A stretch of DNA of 64,000 bases from Actinomadura nitritigenes (GCF_017573545.1 NZ_JAGEOK010000029.1:62001-126000); one strand, 5' to 3'. Counted from the first letter of the stretch, positions 24,152 to 33,947 are shown. Notes: generated from the sequence alone by a model not told the origin. Numbers and translations are program-made.

Positions 24152-25054
24152 CACGCGGTGGAGGAGGTCGCGGCCGGAGGCGAGCCGCCGGCAGTTCTCC
24201 ACCGCGACCTCGAAGTACCGGTCCCACGTCTCGCCGGTGAGCCACGCGACGTGCGGCATCACGACGACGTTGTCGAGCGCGAGCAGCGGGTTCCCCGGAT
24301 CGACCGGCTCGCGCTCGAAGACGTCGAGCCCGGCGCCGCCGAGATGACCGGACGTCAGCGCCGCGACCAGCGCCGACTCGTCGATCACCGCGCCGCGCGC
24401 CGTGTTCACCACGACCGCGCCGGGCGGCAGCAGCGCGAGCCGCTCGGCGTTCAGCAGGTGGTGCGTCTCGCCGGTCAGCGGGATGTGCACCGACAGGACG
24501 TCGCTGGCCCGCAGCAGGTCGTCCAGCTCCCGCCAGGCCGGGTCGTCGCGGCGCGGGCGCCGCGAGGTGTACAGGACGCGGGCGCCGACCGCCTCCAGCA
24601 TCCCGCGCAGCAGCCCCGCGATCTCGCCCCCGCCGAGCAGCCCGACCGTCCGGCCCCGCAGCTCCCCGCCGGCCAGGGACCGGTCGGCGGGCCAGCCCTC
24701 GCCGCGCCGCGTCCGCGCGTCGAACGCGACGAGCTTGCGCAGCGCCGCGAGCGCCAGCAGCAGGCTCGTCTCCGCGACGGCCTGCGCGTTGCGGCCCGGC
24801 ATGTTCGCGACGGCGATCCCGCGCTCGGCGGCGGCGTCCAGGTCGATGGTGTTCACCCCGGTGCCGAGCTTCTGGATCAGCCGCAGCTTCGGTGCCCGGT
24901 CCATGTCCTCGGCGGTCAGCGGCCGCAGCACGTGCCAGATGACCTCGGTGTCCGGCAGCAGCGCGTGGAAGCGGGCGTCGTCCTGCTCGGAGCAGCCGAC
25001 GATGTCCAGGCCGGGCTCGGTGTGGTCCATGTCGTAGTGCAGCAGCACCCGCAT
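24146..25054 (-). CDS. D-isomer-specific 2-hydroxyacid dehydrogenase
   Basis: NAD-dependent dehydrogenase of 302 residues. The catalytic Arg is in NTARG, Glu in LDVFEREP, and His in MPHVAW. The nucleotide-binding loop reads LLGGGEIAG, with Ala where the third Gly of GxGxxG is usual. The N-terminal catalytic half has KLGTGVNTIDLDAA. The start is ATG 25054 behind gaggga on its strand. It converges on the alcohol dehydrogenase gene. The exact 2-oxoacid is unknown. Confidence 0.92.
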   Translation of the reverse strand: MRVLLHYDMDHTEPGLDIVGCSEQDDARFHALLPDTEVIWHVLRPLTAEDMDRAPKLRLIQKLGTGVNTIDLDAAAERGIAVANMPGRNAQAVAETSLLLALAALRKLVAFDARTRRGEGWPADRSLAGGELRGRTVGLLGGGEIAGLLRGMLEAVGARVLYTSRRPRRDDPAWRELDDLLRASDVLSVHIPLTGETHHLLNAERLALLPPGAVVVNTARGAVIDESALVAALTSGHLGGAGLDVFEREPVDPGNPLLALDNVVVMPHVAWLTGETWDRYFEVAVENCRRLASGRDLLHRVR

Positions 25055-25118
25055 CCTGGTCCCTCTCGGTCGGTTCGCGTTCGCTGAACCCGGCGGTCGC
25101 GGCCGGTGTCCCGCGGGC

Positions 25119-25124
25119 TATCTT
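25119..25124 (+). promoter_or_regulatory. Leaderless -10 box (TATCTT) for DUF2568 gene
   Basis: TATCTT ends seven bases before GTG 25132; no ribosome site. Confidence 0.55.
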
Positions 25125-25131
25125 TCCGATC

Positions 25132-25527
25132 GTGACGCATACCGCGAGCCCGGGAGGGGCCGCCCCCGACGGCCGCGCCGCCTCCGTGCTCCGCTTCCTC
25201 GCCGAGATCGTCGCCTGGGCCGCCGCGCCCTGGGCGCTCGCCCCCCACTCCGTCGTCCTCGCCGTGCTCGCCGACGTCGTGCTGATCGGCCTGCCGACGG
25301 TGTTCGCGACGCCCGGCGACAAGGCGCGCGTGATGGTCCCGGTGCCGGGCGTCGCGACGATCGGGCTGGTGCTGCTCCAGCTCGCCGCCGCGGTCGCCGC
25401 GTCCTGGGCCGCCTGGCCGGTTCCCGCCGCGATCGCGGTGACGGTGCTGTGCGCGGCGGTCGTCGTGTCCGAGCAGCCGCGCTGGCGGTGGTTGGTCCGC
25501 GGCGCCCCGGAAAAGGAGGCGGTATGA
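25132..25527 (+). CDS. Small membrane protein, DUF2568/YrdB-like
   Basis: A 131-residue protein with about four hydrophobic helices (near 20-40, 42-60, 75-95 and 98-115). The sequence around LRFLAEIVAWAAAPWAL and VFATPGDK fits the DUF2568 (YrdB) family, whose function is unknown to me. The GTG start is leaderless. Its stop overlaps the start of the nitronate monooxygenase gene by four bases, so both are made from one transcript. Confidence 0.8.
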   Translation: MTHTASPGGAAPDGRAASVLRFLAEIVAWAAAPWALAPHSVVLAVLADVVLIGLPTVFATPGDKARVMVPVPGVATIGLVLLQLAAAVAASWAAWPVPAAIAVTVLCAAVVVSEQPRWRWLVRGAPEKEAV

Positions 25528-26534
25528 CGGCATCCCGGCTTCCCGACCTGCCGATCGTCCAGGCGCCGATGGCGGGCGGCCCGTCCACGCCGGAGCTCGC
25601 CGCGGCCGTGTCGGACGCGGGCGGGCTCGGCTTCCTCGGCGCCGGCTACAAGACGGTGGACGCCATGCGCGCCGACATCGACCGGACGCGCGCGCTGACG
25701 TCCCGCCCGTTCGGCGTCAACGTCTTCATGCCGTCGCACGACGACGCCGACCCCGCCGCCGTCGCCGCCTACCGCGACGCCCTCGCGCCCGAGGCGCGCC
25801 GGCTCGGCGTCGCCCCCGGCACCCCGTCGGCCCGCGACGACGCCTACGACGCGAAGATCGCCGACCTGCTCGCTGACCCGCCCGCCGTCGTGAGCTTCAC
25901 GTTCGGCTGCCCGGACGCCGCCGCCGTCCGCGCCTTCCAGGAGCGCGGCACCGCCGTCGTCGTCACCGTGACCACCGCCGAGGAGGCCCGGCTGGCGTCC
26001 GCCGCCGACGCGCTGTGCGCGCAGGGGACCGAGGCGGGCGGGCACCGCGGCTCGTTCACCAACACCCTCGACGGCGCGCTCCCGCTCCGCGACCTGCTCC
26101 GTGACGTCCTCGCGGTCACGGACCTTCCCGTCATCGCGGCCGGCGGCCTCGGCACGCCGGACGACGTCGCCGGCGTCCTCGCCCTCGGCGCCGTCGCCGC
26201 CCAGCTCGGCACGGTCTTCCTGCGCTGCCCTGAGAGCGGCGCGAGCGCCGTGCACAAGGCCGCGCTCGCCGACCCGCGCTTCACGTCCACCGCGATGACC
26301 AGGGCTTTCAGCGGACGGCCCGCGCGCGGTCTGGTCAACCGCTTCCTCACCGAGCACTCCGCCGACGCGCCCGCCGCCTACCCGGACGTCCACTACGTGA
26401 CGTCGCCGCTGCGCAAGGCCGCCGCCGCCCAGGGCGATCCGGACATGGTCAACCTCTGGGCCGGCACCGCGTTCCGCGCCGCCGCCGAGACCCCCGCCGC
26501 CGACCTCGTCGGCCACCTGGCGTCCCGCCTCTGA
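25524..26534 (+). CDS. Nitronate monooxygenase (2-nitropropane dioxygenase family)
   Basis: FMN-dependent TIM-barrel enzyme of 336 residues that oxidises alkyl nitronates. Diagnostic segments are QAPMAGGPSTPELAAAVSDAGG at the N-terminus, GTEAGGHRGS with the likely catalytic His, and the phosphate-binding IAAGGLGTPDDV. The ATG overlaps the upstream stop as ATGA and has a near-perfect ribosome site, aaaaggagg. It detoxifies nitro compounds in known cases; the local substrate is not evident. Confidence 0.92.
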   Translation: MTASRLPDLPIVQAPMAGGPSTPELAAAVSDAGGLGFLGAGYKTVDAMRADIDRTRALTSRPFGVNVFMPSHDDADPAAVAAYRDALAPEARRLGVAPGTPSARDDAYDAKIADLLADPPAVVSFTFGCPDAAAVRAFQERGTAVVVTVTTAEEARLASAADALCAQGTEAGGHRGSFTNTLDGALPLRDLLRDVLAVTDLPVIAAGGLGTPDDVAGVLALGAVAAQLGTVFLRCPESGASAVHKAALADPRFTSTAMTRAFSGRPARGLVNRFLTEHSADAPAAYPDVHYVTSPLRKAAAAQGDPDMVNLWAGTAFRAAAETPAADLVGHLASRL

Positions 26535-26567
26535 CCCGCTGACCCGCGCGACGCGTCCCGCCTCCGG

Positions 26568-26637
26568 GCCGGTCGGCCGGGCCGCGCCGGTCGGCCGCGC
26601 CGGTCGGCCGCGCCGGTCGGCCGCGCCGGTCGGCCGG
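26568..26637 (+). repeat. 13-bp tandem repeats
   Basis: gccggtcggccgc occurs at 26586, 26599, 26612 and 26625 in tandem (the last ends in g), with one more copy at 26568 separated by five bases. The array begins 34 bases after the nitronate monooxygenase stop. The whole 26535-26759 gap is otherwise featureless GC-rich DNA. Confidence 0.9.
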
Positions 26638-26759
26638 GCCGGGCGGACGAGGCGGCCGGTGCCGCAGCCGCGGCACCGCTGGAGAATCCCTCCGGCGGGG
26701 GAGGCGGGTCGTGCCGGCGGGGGAGGTGCGGCCGGGGTGTGCGCGCGAGGCTTCGAGGC

Positions 26760-27368
26760 ATGACCGATTCCGCTGTTGTCGCCGCGCGTCCCCGGCGGCT
26801 GCGGGCCGCGTGGGCCTCCGCGCACGCGCCCGTCCCCGGGGTGCCGCGCTGGGCGCGTGCCGCCGCGCTGGCCGTCCCGTTCGCCGTGCTGCCGTCCAGC
26901 CTGTGGCGGATCGCGGCCGTCGCCCTGCACCTGCCGATCGTCCGGCACACGGGGGGCGACGAGAGCGGCAACCTGCCGTCCTGGCTGCCGATCGAGCTGT
27001 ACGTGGTGCTGCTGTCGGTGCTCTCGGAACTGCTCGCGTTCACCGCCGTCGGGCTGGTGTCGACGTGGGGCGAGGTGTTCCCGAGGTGGGTGCCGTTCCT
27101 GCGCGGACGGCGCGTGCCGACGCTCGCCGCGGTCGTCCCGGGTGCGATCGGCGCGGCCATCCTGACCTGCCTGTGGACGTGGGTGTTCGTGATGCTGGCG
27201 TTCGGCCGCAACCTCGAGGGCGAACGGCTCACCGCCGACTCGCCGCTCAACGCCGACACCTGGCAGGGCGCCCTGGTCGTCGTCGCCTACGTCCCGCTGG
27301 TCGCGTGGGGGCCGCTGCTCGCGGCGGTCACGTTCGCCTACTACCGGCGCCGCGCCCACCGCGCCTGA
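26760..27368 (+). CDS. Membrane protein of unknown function
   Basis: A 202-residue protein with about four membrane helices: near 37-60, 80-105, 122-148 and 170-193. The first 30 residues are basic and cytoplasmic, and the end is YYRRRAHRA. I do not recognise a family. ATG 26760 follows cgag; an in-frame earlier start at 26739 adds only seven residues. It converges on a MarR gene with 15 bases between the stops. Confidence 0.75.
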   Translation: MTDSAVVAARPRRLRAAWASAHAPVPGVPRWARAAALAVPFAVLPSSLWRIAAVALHLPIVRHTGGDESGNLPSWLPIELYVVLLSVLSELLAFTAVGLVSTWGEVFPRWVPFLRGRRVPTLAAVVPGAIGAAILTCLWTWVFVMLAFGRNLEGERLTADSPLNADTWQGALVVVAYVPLVAWGPLLAAVTFAYYRRRAHRA

Positions 27369-27383
27369 GACGCGATGCCCTGG

Positions 27384-27812
27384 TCAGCGCGGTTGCCGGG
27401 AGCGAAGCAGAAGTCCCTGGAGGGCGTCCAGCTCGTCCTTGCCGAGGCCGCCCAGGGGCGAGTCCTTCGTGAGCAGTTCGAGCAGGCGCGCGCGCAGGGC
27501 GGTGCCGTCCGGGGTCAGGACGAGCTGCTTGGCGCGGCGGTCCTGCGGGTGCGGGCGGCGCTCGACCAGGCCGCGCTTCTCCAGCTTGTCGACGACGAAC
27601 GTGGCGTTGGACGGCTCGCAGCTCATCCGCTCGGCGAGGTCGCGCATGGTCAGCGGCCCGGTCAGCTCGCGCAGCGCGGTGGCCTGGGGGCAGGTGAGCC
27701 CGAGCGTCGCGGCGCGCTCGCGGACGTGCTCCTCGATCTGCCGGGACAGCCCGGTCACCAGCCCGCACAGCTCCCACTCGGCGGTGGCGGCGAACTCCGG
27801 ATCGGTGCTCAT
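27384..27812 (-). CDS. MarR-family regulator
   Basis: Winged-helix regulator of 142 residues. The recognition helix lies in LTMRDLAERMSCEPSNATFVVDKLEKRGLVERR at about 54-86, followed by the wing DPQDRRAKQLVLT. The ATG at 27812 has a TAAGGT box seven bases upstream and no ribosome site. It is divergent from a metallo-beta-lactamase-fold gene plus MFS exporter. A perfect palindrome in the gap is the likely operator. Confidence 0.93.
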   Translation of the reverse strand: MSTDPEFAATAEWELCGLVTGLSRQIEEHVRERAATLGLTCPQATALRELTGPLTMRDLAERMSCEPSNATFVVDKLEKRGLVERRPHPQDRRAKQLVLTPDGTALRARLLELLTKDSPLGGLGKDELDALQGLLLRSRQPR

Positions 27813-27819
27813 GGCCCCG

Positions 27820-27825
27820 ACCTTA
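27820..27825 (-). promoter_or_regulatory. Leaderless -10 box (TAAGGT) for MarR gene
   Basis: On the minus strand TAAGGT ends seven bases before ATG 27812, right beside the operator palindrome. Confidence 0.55.
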
Positions 27826-27827
27826 CA

Positions 27828-27852
27828 TCAAGCTGCAATGGTTGCAGCTTGA
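27828..27852. promoter_or_regulatory. Perfect 11-bp inverted repeat, MarR operator
   Basis: tcaagctgcaa (27828-27838), spacer tgg, ttgcagcttga (27842-27852). It overlaps the -35 region of the leaderless marR promoter and lies about 70 bases before the hydrolase gene. Autoregulation is therefore likely. Confidence 0.85.
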
Positions 27853-27921
27853 ATAGTTCTAGTTGTAAGTTCCCCGGCGTGCGGCGGTCGCAGGGCGCGG
27901 CCGTCCCGAAGGGAGACACCC

Positions 27922-28812
27922 ATGCCCGGTACCCCCAGCACTCCCAGCACCCCCGGCACCGGCACCCCGAACCGGCTCGCCGCCGAGGCCGGCGCCGGCA
28001 CGATCCGGCTCGGCGACCTGACGATCAGCTACGTCCCCGACGGCGCCGTCGAGCTGAAGCCCCGCGTCTGGTTCCCCGGCACCACCGGCGCGTTCTGGGC
28101 CGCGCGCACCGAGTACCTCAACACGGCCGGCAACCTCGTCGCGAGCATCGGCGGTCTGCTGGTCGAGCACGGCGACCGCGCCCTGCTGATCGACGCCGGC
28201 GTCGGCCCGCTCGCCTGGCCGGACGCCCCCGACCGGCCGATCGGCGCCCTGCACGGCGGCGCGCTGCCCGCGAGCCTCGCCGCGCTCGGCCGTGACCCCG
28301 AGGCGATCGAGGCCGTCGCCATCACCCACCTGCACGTCGACCACATCGGCTGGCTGGCGCCCGCGACCGGAGCCCCGACGCCGCTCGCCGGCGCGGAAGT
28401 GCTGGTCAGCGCGTCCGAATGGGAGCACCGCGCGCTGTCCGGCACCGATCCCGCCGCCCTCGAGGGCTTCGCCGCGCGGGTCCGGACGACCGCCGACGGC
28501 GAGGAGGTCTTCCCCGGCGTGCGGGTCCGGACGACGGCCGGCCACACCGCCGGGCACACCGTCTACGAGATCGCCTCGGGCGGGCGGCGGCTCCTCGCGT
28601 TCGGCGACGCGCTGCACTCGCCCGTCCAGGTCGACCACCCGGAGATCTCCGCCGTGGCCGACCACGACCCGGAGCTGTCCGCCGACGTCCGCCGGAGCCT
28701 CGTCGCCGAGCTCGCCGACCCGGACACGATCGGCTTCGGCGTCCACTTCGCCGACGTCCAGTTCGGACGCGCCGTCCCCGGCACCCCCGGCTGGCTCCCG
28801 GAGCCCCGGTGA
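27922..28812 (+). CDS. Metallo-beta-lactamase-fold hydrolase
   Basis: Predicted zinc hydrolase of 296 residues, longer than and only distantly like the one at 6004. The motif is THLHVDHIGW (HxHxDH), with further ligands in TTAGHTAGHT, FGDALH and GVHF. The spacing resembles N-acyl-lactonase or MBL-type enzymes. The first 20 residues are a Pro/Thr/Ser/Gly-rich low-complexity stretch. The start follows gaagggag. It overlaps the MFS gene by four bases. Both are probably repressed by the divergent MarR protein. Confidence 0.9.
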   Translation: MPGTPSTPSTPGTGTPNRLAAEAGAGTIRLGDLTISYVPDGAVELKPRVWFPGTTGAFWAARTEYLNTAGNLVASIGGLLVEHGDRALLIDAGVGPLAWPDAPDRPIGALHGGALPASLAALGRDPEAIEAVAITHLHVDHIGWLAPATGAPTPLAGAEVLVSASEWEHRALSGTDPAALEGFAARVRTTADGEEVFPGVRVRTTAGHTAGHTVYEIASGGRRLLAFGDALHSPVQVDHPEISAVADHDPELSADVRRSLVAELADPDTIGFGVHFADVQFGRAVPGTPGWLPEPR

Positions 28813-30005
28813 CCGCGCCCGCCCGCACCGGCCACTGGCCCGCCATCGTCGCCGCCGCGGCCGCCGCGACCGCGGCGGTGATGCCCGGGTTCACGGTCGG
28901 CGCGCTGGCCCCGTCCATGGAGGACGCCCTGCACACGAACCGGGCCACGCTGGGGCTGGCGATGAGCGCGTTCTACGCGGCGAGCGCGCTCGGCTCGCCC
29001 GCCGCGAAGCGGCTGGCCGCGCGGCTGCCGGTCCCGGCCGCCCTGTCCGCGGCGGCCGCCGTCGCGGCGCTCTCGATGCTGGCCCTCTCCCGCGCCGGGC
29101 ACGTCGCCGTCCTCTTCCCGGTGCTGGCCGCCGCCGGGCTCGCCAACGGGCTCGTCCAGCCCGCCGCCGGACGGCTCATCGCCGCCCGCGCGCCCGACCG
29201 CCGCCGCTCCCTCGCCGCCGGGACGATCGGCGCCGCGCTCGGCGCCGGCACGCTCGTCCCCGGCCTGCTCGTCGCGCTCGTCGTCCACCCCTGCGGCTGG
29301 CGCGCCGCGATGGCGATCGCCGGGCTCCTCGCGCTGGTCCCCGTGGCGCTGGCCCCGCTGACCCGCACGCCCGCGGCCGGGCCCCGGCGCACGGCGGCGG
29401 CGTCCGCGCCGATGCCGCGCGCCGTCCGGCGGACGCTCGTGCTGTGGGCGGTCGCGGCGGCCCTGTCCGCGACCGGGAACAACGCGGTGGCCTCGTACTT
29501 CGTGCAGCTCGGCGCGCACTCCGGGGTGCCGGACGGCCTCACCGGCGACCTCCTCGCGATGAGCGCGGTCATCGCGATCGCCGTGCGGCTGGCCGCGGGC
29601 GCGCTCGCCGACCGGGCACCGCGCGGCGACCGGACGGTCATCGCGGTGATGATGCTGAGCGGCGCCGCCGGGCTGGCGCTCATCGCGGCCGGCTCCCCGG
29701 TCACGTTCCTCGCCGGGGCCGTCCTGGCGTTCTCCGCCGGGTGGGGCTGGACCGGCCTGCTCCTGTCGGCGGCGCTCCGCCTCCTGCCGGACCGCGCCGA
29801 GAACGCGGGCCACACCGTCCAGGTCGGCGTCTACACCGGCGCGACGATCGCGCCGTTCACGTTCGGCGCCCTGTCGGCGTCGCTCGGCTTCGCCGCGGCG
29901 GCGCTGCTCGCCGCCGCGGCCGCCCTCACCGCCGCGTCCCTCATGGCCGCGACCACCCGGCCCTCGTTGAGGTGCGGCGAGTCGCCGTCATTGCGAGCCG
30001 CATGA
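28809..30005 (+). CDS. MFS transporter
   Basis: Twelve-helix major facilitator of about 398 residues. Features include an MPGFTVGALAPSM first helix, LAARLPVP as the loop after helix 2, and a regular alternation of Ala/Leu/Gly helices. GTG 28809 overlaps the upstream stop as GTGA, so it is coupled to the hydrolase gene and shares its MarR control. The last eleven codons form the left half of a long terminator hairpin. Exported compound unknown. Confidence 0.9.
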   Translation: MTAPARTGHWPAIVAAAAAATAAVMPGFTVGALAPSMEDALHTNRATLGLAMSAFYAASALGSPAAKRLAARLPVPAALSAAAAVAALSMLALSRAGHVAVLFPVLAAAGLANGLVQPAAGRLIAARAPDRRRSLAAGTIGAALGAGTLVPGLLVALVVHPCGWRAAMAIAGLLALVPVALAPLTRTPAAGPRRTAAASAPMPRAVRRTLVLWAVAAALSATGNNAVASYFVQLGAHSGVPDGLTGDLLAMSAVIAIAVRLAAGALADRAPRGDRTVIAVMMLSGAAGLALIAAGSPVTFLAGAVLAFSAGWGWTGLLLSAALRLLPDRAENAGHTVQVGVYTGATIAPFTFGALSASLGFAAAALLAAAAALTAASLMAATTRPSLRCGESPSLRAA

Positions 30006-30020
30006 CGGCGGCTCGCCGCA
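29973..30020. terminator. 18-bp stem hairpin over the MFS 3' end
   Basis: 29973-29990 pairs with 30003-30020 with a single mismatch (a G-T wobble), closing a 12-base loop. The left arm is coding sequence of the MFS gene, and the right arm ends three bases before the fahA stop. It likely terminates both convergent transcripts. Confidence 0.75.
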
Positions 30021-30022
30021 CG

Positions 30023-31191
<1,169 letters not shown>

Positions 31192-31195
<4 letters not shown>

Positions 31196-32034
31196 GCGTC
31201 TTCCTTGAGGAGTGAGGCGGGGAGGAGGCCGAGGGCGGCGAGTTCCGTGAGCGGGTCGGTGATGCTGCACGTGCCGAACGACAGGAAGCGGGCGCGGGCG
31301 AAGGACGCCCGCGCGTCGCCGAGGCCGGCGACGCGGGCGGCGATGGACGCGGCGTCGCGGTCGGCGAGGACCGCGGCGACGTCGGCGGCGCCCGCGCCGT
31401 GCATCGCGGCGTCGGTGGCGAGCAGCAGGTTGAGGAATCCGTGCTGGTGGAAGCCGGTCTCCGGGTCGGTGTTGCGGACCGGGTGGTGCAGCCCGGCGGT
31501 CGCCTTGAACGGGACGCCGGCGTGCACGGCGGCGAGGACCGCGGCGGCCAGCTCGTCCGGCGCCGGGTACAGGTTCGCGTGGACGCCGCCGGTGCGGAAC
31601 TTCGCGCGGTGCCCGGCGTCGCCGAGCGCGGCGATGATCGCGGGACGGCGCTCGTCGCGCGGCACCTCCACGAACACCGGGACGTCGATGCGCTCCAGGC
31701 CGCACAGCAGGTCGGACGCCGTCATCCCGGTGGGCACCGCGACCTCGACGGCGTGCACGGCGACCGGCAGGTCCGCGGCGGCCGCGACCGCCCTCGCGGC
31801 CTGCGCGGGCCCGTTGGGCGCGGTGACCGACAGGGCGAGCGGGTCGCCGGCGAGCAGCGGGCGCAGCTGGTCCAGCGCGGTCGCGGGCAGCACGAGCGGG
31901 CCGACGAGCGCGGCGTACGGGGCGGACCGGTGCCGGCGGTGGGCGGGGACGGCGTCGGCGAGCGGCGCGAGGCCGGGCGGGAACACGGCCGCGTCGTCGC
32001 ACAGGCCGCGGGCGAAGGCGGGCACGTCGCTCAT
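31192..32034 (-). CDS. Unknown protein in homogentisate operon, aldolase-like pattern
   Basis: A 280-residue cytoplasmic protein between hmgA and fahA, overlapping both by four bases. I do not know a named family for it. Two Lys-centred motifs stand out: AKFRTGG with K145 and FKATAGLHHPVR with K177. Their order and 32-residue spacing recall KTSTG and KASGG of DeoC-type aldolases. H183, H184, H196 and H198 are nearby. The operon lacks a glutathione-type maleylacetoacetate isomerase, so this protein could fill that step; that is inference. Confidence 0.75.
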
Positions 32035-33227
32035 GGGTTCCGCCTTCCCGCCCAGGTCCAGGCGTATGCGGGGTCCTCGCAGGCCAGGCCGCCCTCGCCG
32101 AGTTCGAGGGGGCGGAAGGTGTCGACCATGACGGCCAGCTCGTCGAAGGACTCGGCGCCGATGCTGCGCTCGTACGCGCCGGGCTGCGGGCCGTGCGCGA
32201 GGCCGCCGGGGTGGACCGAGACCGAGCCCTGCCCGATGCCGGAGCCCTTGCGCGCCTCGTAGTCGCCGCCGCAGTAGAACATGACCTCGTCGGAGTCGAC
32301 GTTGGAGTGGTAGTACGGCACCGGGATGGACAGCGGGTGGTAGTCCACCTTGCGCGGCACGAAGTTGCAGACGACGAAGTTGCCGCCCTCGAACACCTGG
32401 TGGACGGGCGGCGGCTGGTGGACGCGGCCGGTGATCGGCTCGAAGTCGTGGACGCTGAACGTGAACGGGTAGAGGCAGCCGTCCCAGCCGACGACGTCGA
32501 ACGGGTGGTTCGCGTAGGTGAAGCGGGTCCCGCCGATGCCGCGGGAGGTGCGGTGCTTGACGAGGACCTCGACGTCGGTGCCGTCGGCGGTGAGGATCTC
32601 GCCGGGGCCGTGCAGGTCGCGCTCGCAGTACGGGGCGTGCTCCAGGAACTGCCCGAACCGCGACAGGTACCGCTTGGGCGGCGCGACGTGGCCGGTGGCC
32701 TCGATGACGTAGGCGCGCAGCGGCTCGTCCCCGGCGGGCAGCCAGCGGTGCGTGGTGGAGGTGGGGATGACGACGTAGTCGCCCTGCTTCGCGTCGAGCG
32801 CGCCGAAGACGGTCTCGACGGTCGCGGCGCCGGACTCGACGTAGACGATCTCGTCGCCGGTCGCGTTGCGGTACAGCGGCGAGTCCGCGGCGGACACGAC
32901 GTAGGAGAGCCGGACGTCGGCGTTGCCGAGGAGCAGCCGGCGGCCCGTGACGGCGTCGGTGCCCGCCCAGGTCTCCTTGGGGAACAGGTCGTGGAGCCGG
33001 AGGTGGCGCGGCTTGAGCGGCTGGTTCGGCGCGGTGGCCGGGTCGGGCGCGTCCCAGGGCCGCGAGTCGACGATCGCGGACGGGATCTCGCGGTGGTACA
33101 GCAGCGACGAGTCGGCGGAGAAGCCCTCCTCGCCCATCAGCTCCTCGAAGTAGAGCCGGCCGGACGCGTCCCGGTGCTGGGTGTGCCGTTTCGGCGGTAC
33201 GTCGCCGACCCGCCGGTAGTGCGCCAT
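32031..33227 (-). CDS. hmgA: Homogentisate 1,2-dioxygenase
   Basis: Iron enzyme that opens the ring of homogentisate to maleylacetoacetate. The product has 398 residues and a double cupin fold. Iron-binding residues are expected in YYHSNVDSDEVMFY and in LAHGPQPG, and HPFDVVGWDGCLYPF is strongly conserved in the family. The stop overlaps the next start as ATGA. The ATG at 33227 follows ggcgaggg on its strand. First gene of the operon; a MarR gene lies 176 bases upstream on the same strand. Confidence 0.95.
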   Translation of the reverse strand: MAHYRRVGDVPPKRHTQHRDASGRLYFEELMGEEGFSADSSLLYHREIPSAIVDSRPWDAPDPATAPNQPLKPRHLRLHDLFPKETWAGTDAVTGRRLLLGNADVRLSYVVSAADSPLYRNATGDEIVYVESGAATVETVFGALDAKQGDYVVIPTSTTHRWLPAGDEPLRAYVIEATGHVAPPKRYLSRFGQFLEHAPYCERDLHGPGEILTADGTDVEVLVKHRTSRGIGGTRFTYANHPFDVVGWDGCLYPFTFSVHDFEPITGRVHQPPPVHQVFEGGNFVVCNFVPRKVDYHPLSIPVPYYHSNVDSDEVMFYCGGDYEARKGSGIGQGSVSVHPGGLAHGPQPGAYERSIGAESFDELAVMVDTFRPLELGEGGLACEDPAYAWTWAGRRNP

Positions 33228-33320
33228 GGTCCCTCGCCTCCCCGCAGATGATTAATGCGTTTACTATCTCTCCGTGACACTACGGCCCCCGGCGGGCAGA
33301 AGAAAGGCCCGGTTCCGGAC

Positions 33321-33360
33321 ACGGGGCCGGAGCGGCCCGGAGCGGCCCGGAGCAGGCCGG
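33321..33360 (+). repeat. 10-bp direct repeats upstream of hmgA
   Basis: agcggcccgg occurs twice in tandem (33331, 33341), flanked by near copies. On the minus strand this array lies just after the stop of the MarR gene. The rest of the 176-base gap carries the hmgA promoter, including an AT-rich segment at 33248-33270. Confidence 0.6.
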
Positions 33361-33403
33361 AGGCCGGAGCCGGCCGGAGCGGGCCGGAGTCAGGGGCGGC
33401 GGG

Positions 33404-33934
33404 TCAGCTCCGCTCGCGGACGTCGAACCGGTGCCGGCCCTCGATCAGCTTGTCCAGCAGCATGATCAGTATCCGCTGCTCGGTCTCGGTGAGCACGCCC
33501 GCCCACTGCCGCTCCCGCTCGTGCTGGCCCGCGAAGATCTCCAGCATCCGGCGGCGGCCGTCCTCGGTCAGCGACAGGATCACCGAGCGGCCGTCCCGCT
33601 CGCCCGGCGAGCGCACCATCATCCCGTCCGCCACCAGCGTCTTCGCCAGGTTCGACACGGCGGCGCGGCTCATCCCGGCCAGGGTCGCGGCGCGGCCCGG
33701 CTCCAGCGGACCGGCGAGCCAGGTGACGAACAGCAGCCGGAACCCGGCCCAGGAGTGCCCGCGCGGCCGGTGCACCGTGGACTCCAGGTCGTAGGTGACG
33801 ATGGCGGACGCCCGGTTCAGCGTCAGCAGCAGCCGGGTCGCGAGCCGGTCCGGGAAGCCGAACTCGTCCGCCAGCCGGCCTCCGGCGAGGTCGACGAACG
33901 ACCAGAAGTCGAGGTCCTCGCGCTCGTCGTCCAT
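33404..33934 (-). CDS. MarR-family regulator
   Basis: Regulator of 176 residues. The winged helix lies in EPGRAATLAGMSRAAVSNLAKTLVADGMMVR, with the wing GERDGRSVILSLTEDG. ATG 33934 is chosen because a TAGGCT box ends seven bases before it; the frame extends further upstream but that part is not MarR-like. It sits upstream of hmgA on the same strand and is a candidate regulator of the homogentisate operon. It is also divergent from poxB, so either could be its target. Confidence 0.9.
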   Translation of the reverse strand: MDDEREDLDFWSFVDLAGGRLADEFGFPDRLATRLLLTLNRASAIVTYDLESTVHRPRGHSWAGFRLLFVTWLAGPLEPGRAATLAGMSRAAVSNLAKTLVADGMMVRSPGERDGRSVILSLTEDGRRRMLEIFAGQHERERQWAGVLTETEQRILIMLLDKLIEGRHRFDVRERS

Positions 33935-33941
33935 GGTCGCC

Positions 33942-33947
33942 AGCCTA
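33942..33947 (-). promoter_or_regulatory. Leaderless -10 box (TAGGCT) for MarR gene
   Basis: On the minus strand TAGGCT ends seven bases before ATG 33934. Confidence 0.55.

Noticed and set aside
26568..26640. 13-bp repeats considered as a CRISPR-like array
   Set aside because: The units are directly abutting with no spacers, and no cas gene is near.
21681..27359. Open frame of about 1,890 codons on the minus strand
   Set aside because: It runs antisense through the P450, dehydrogenase and monooxygenase genes, is made of low-complexity Arg/Gly/Val/Asp sequence and has no domain. It is a by-product of very high GC.
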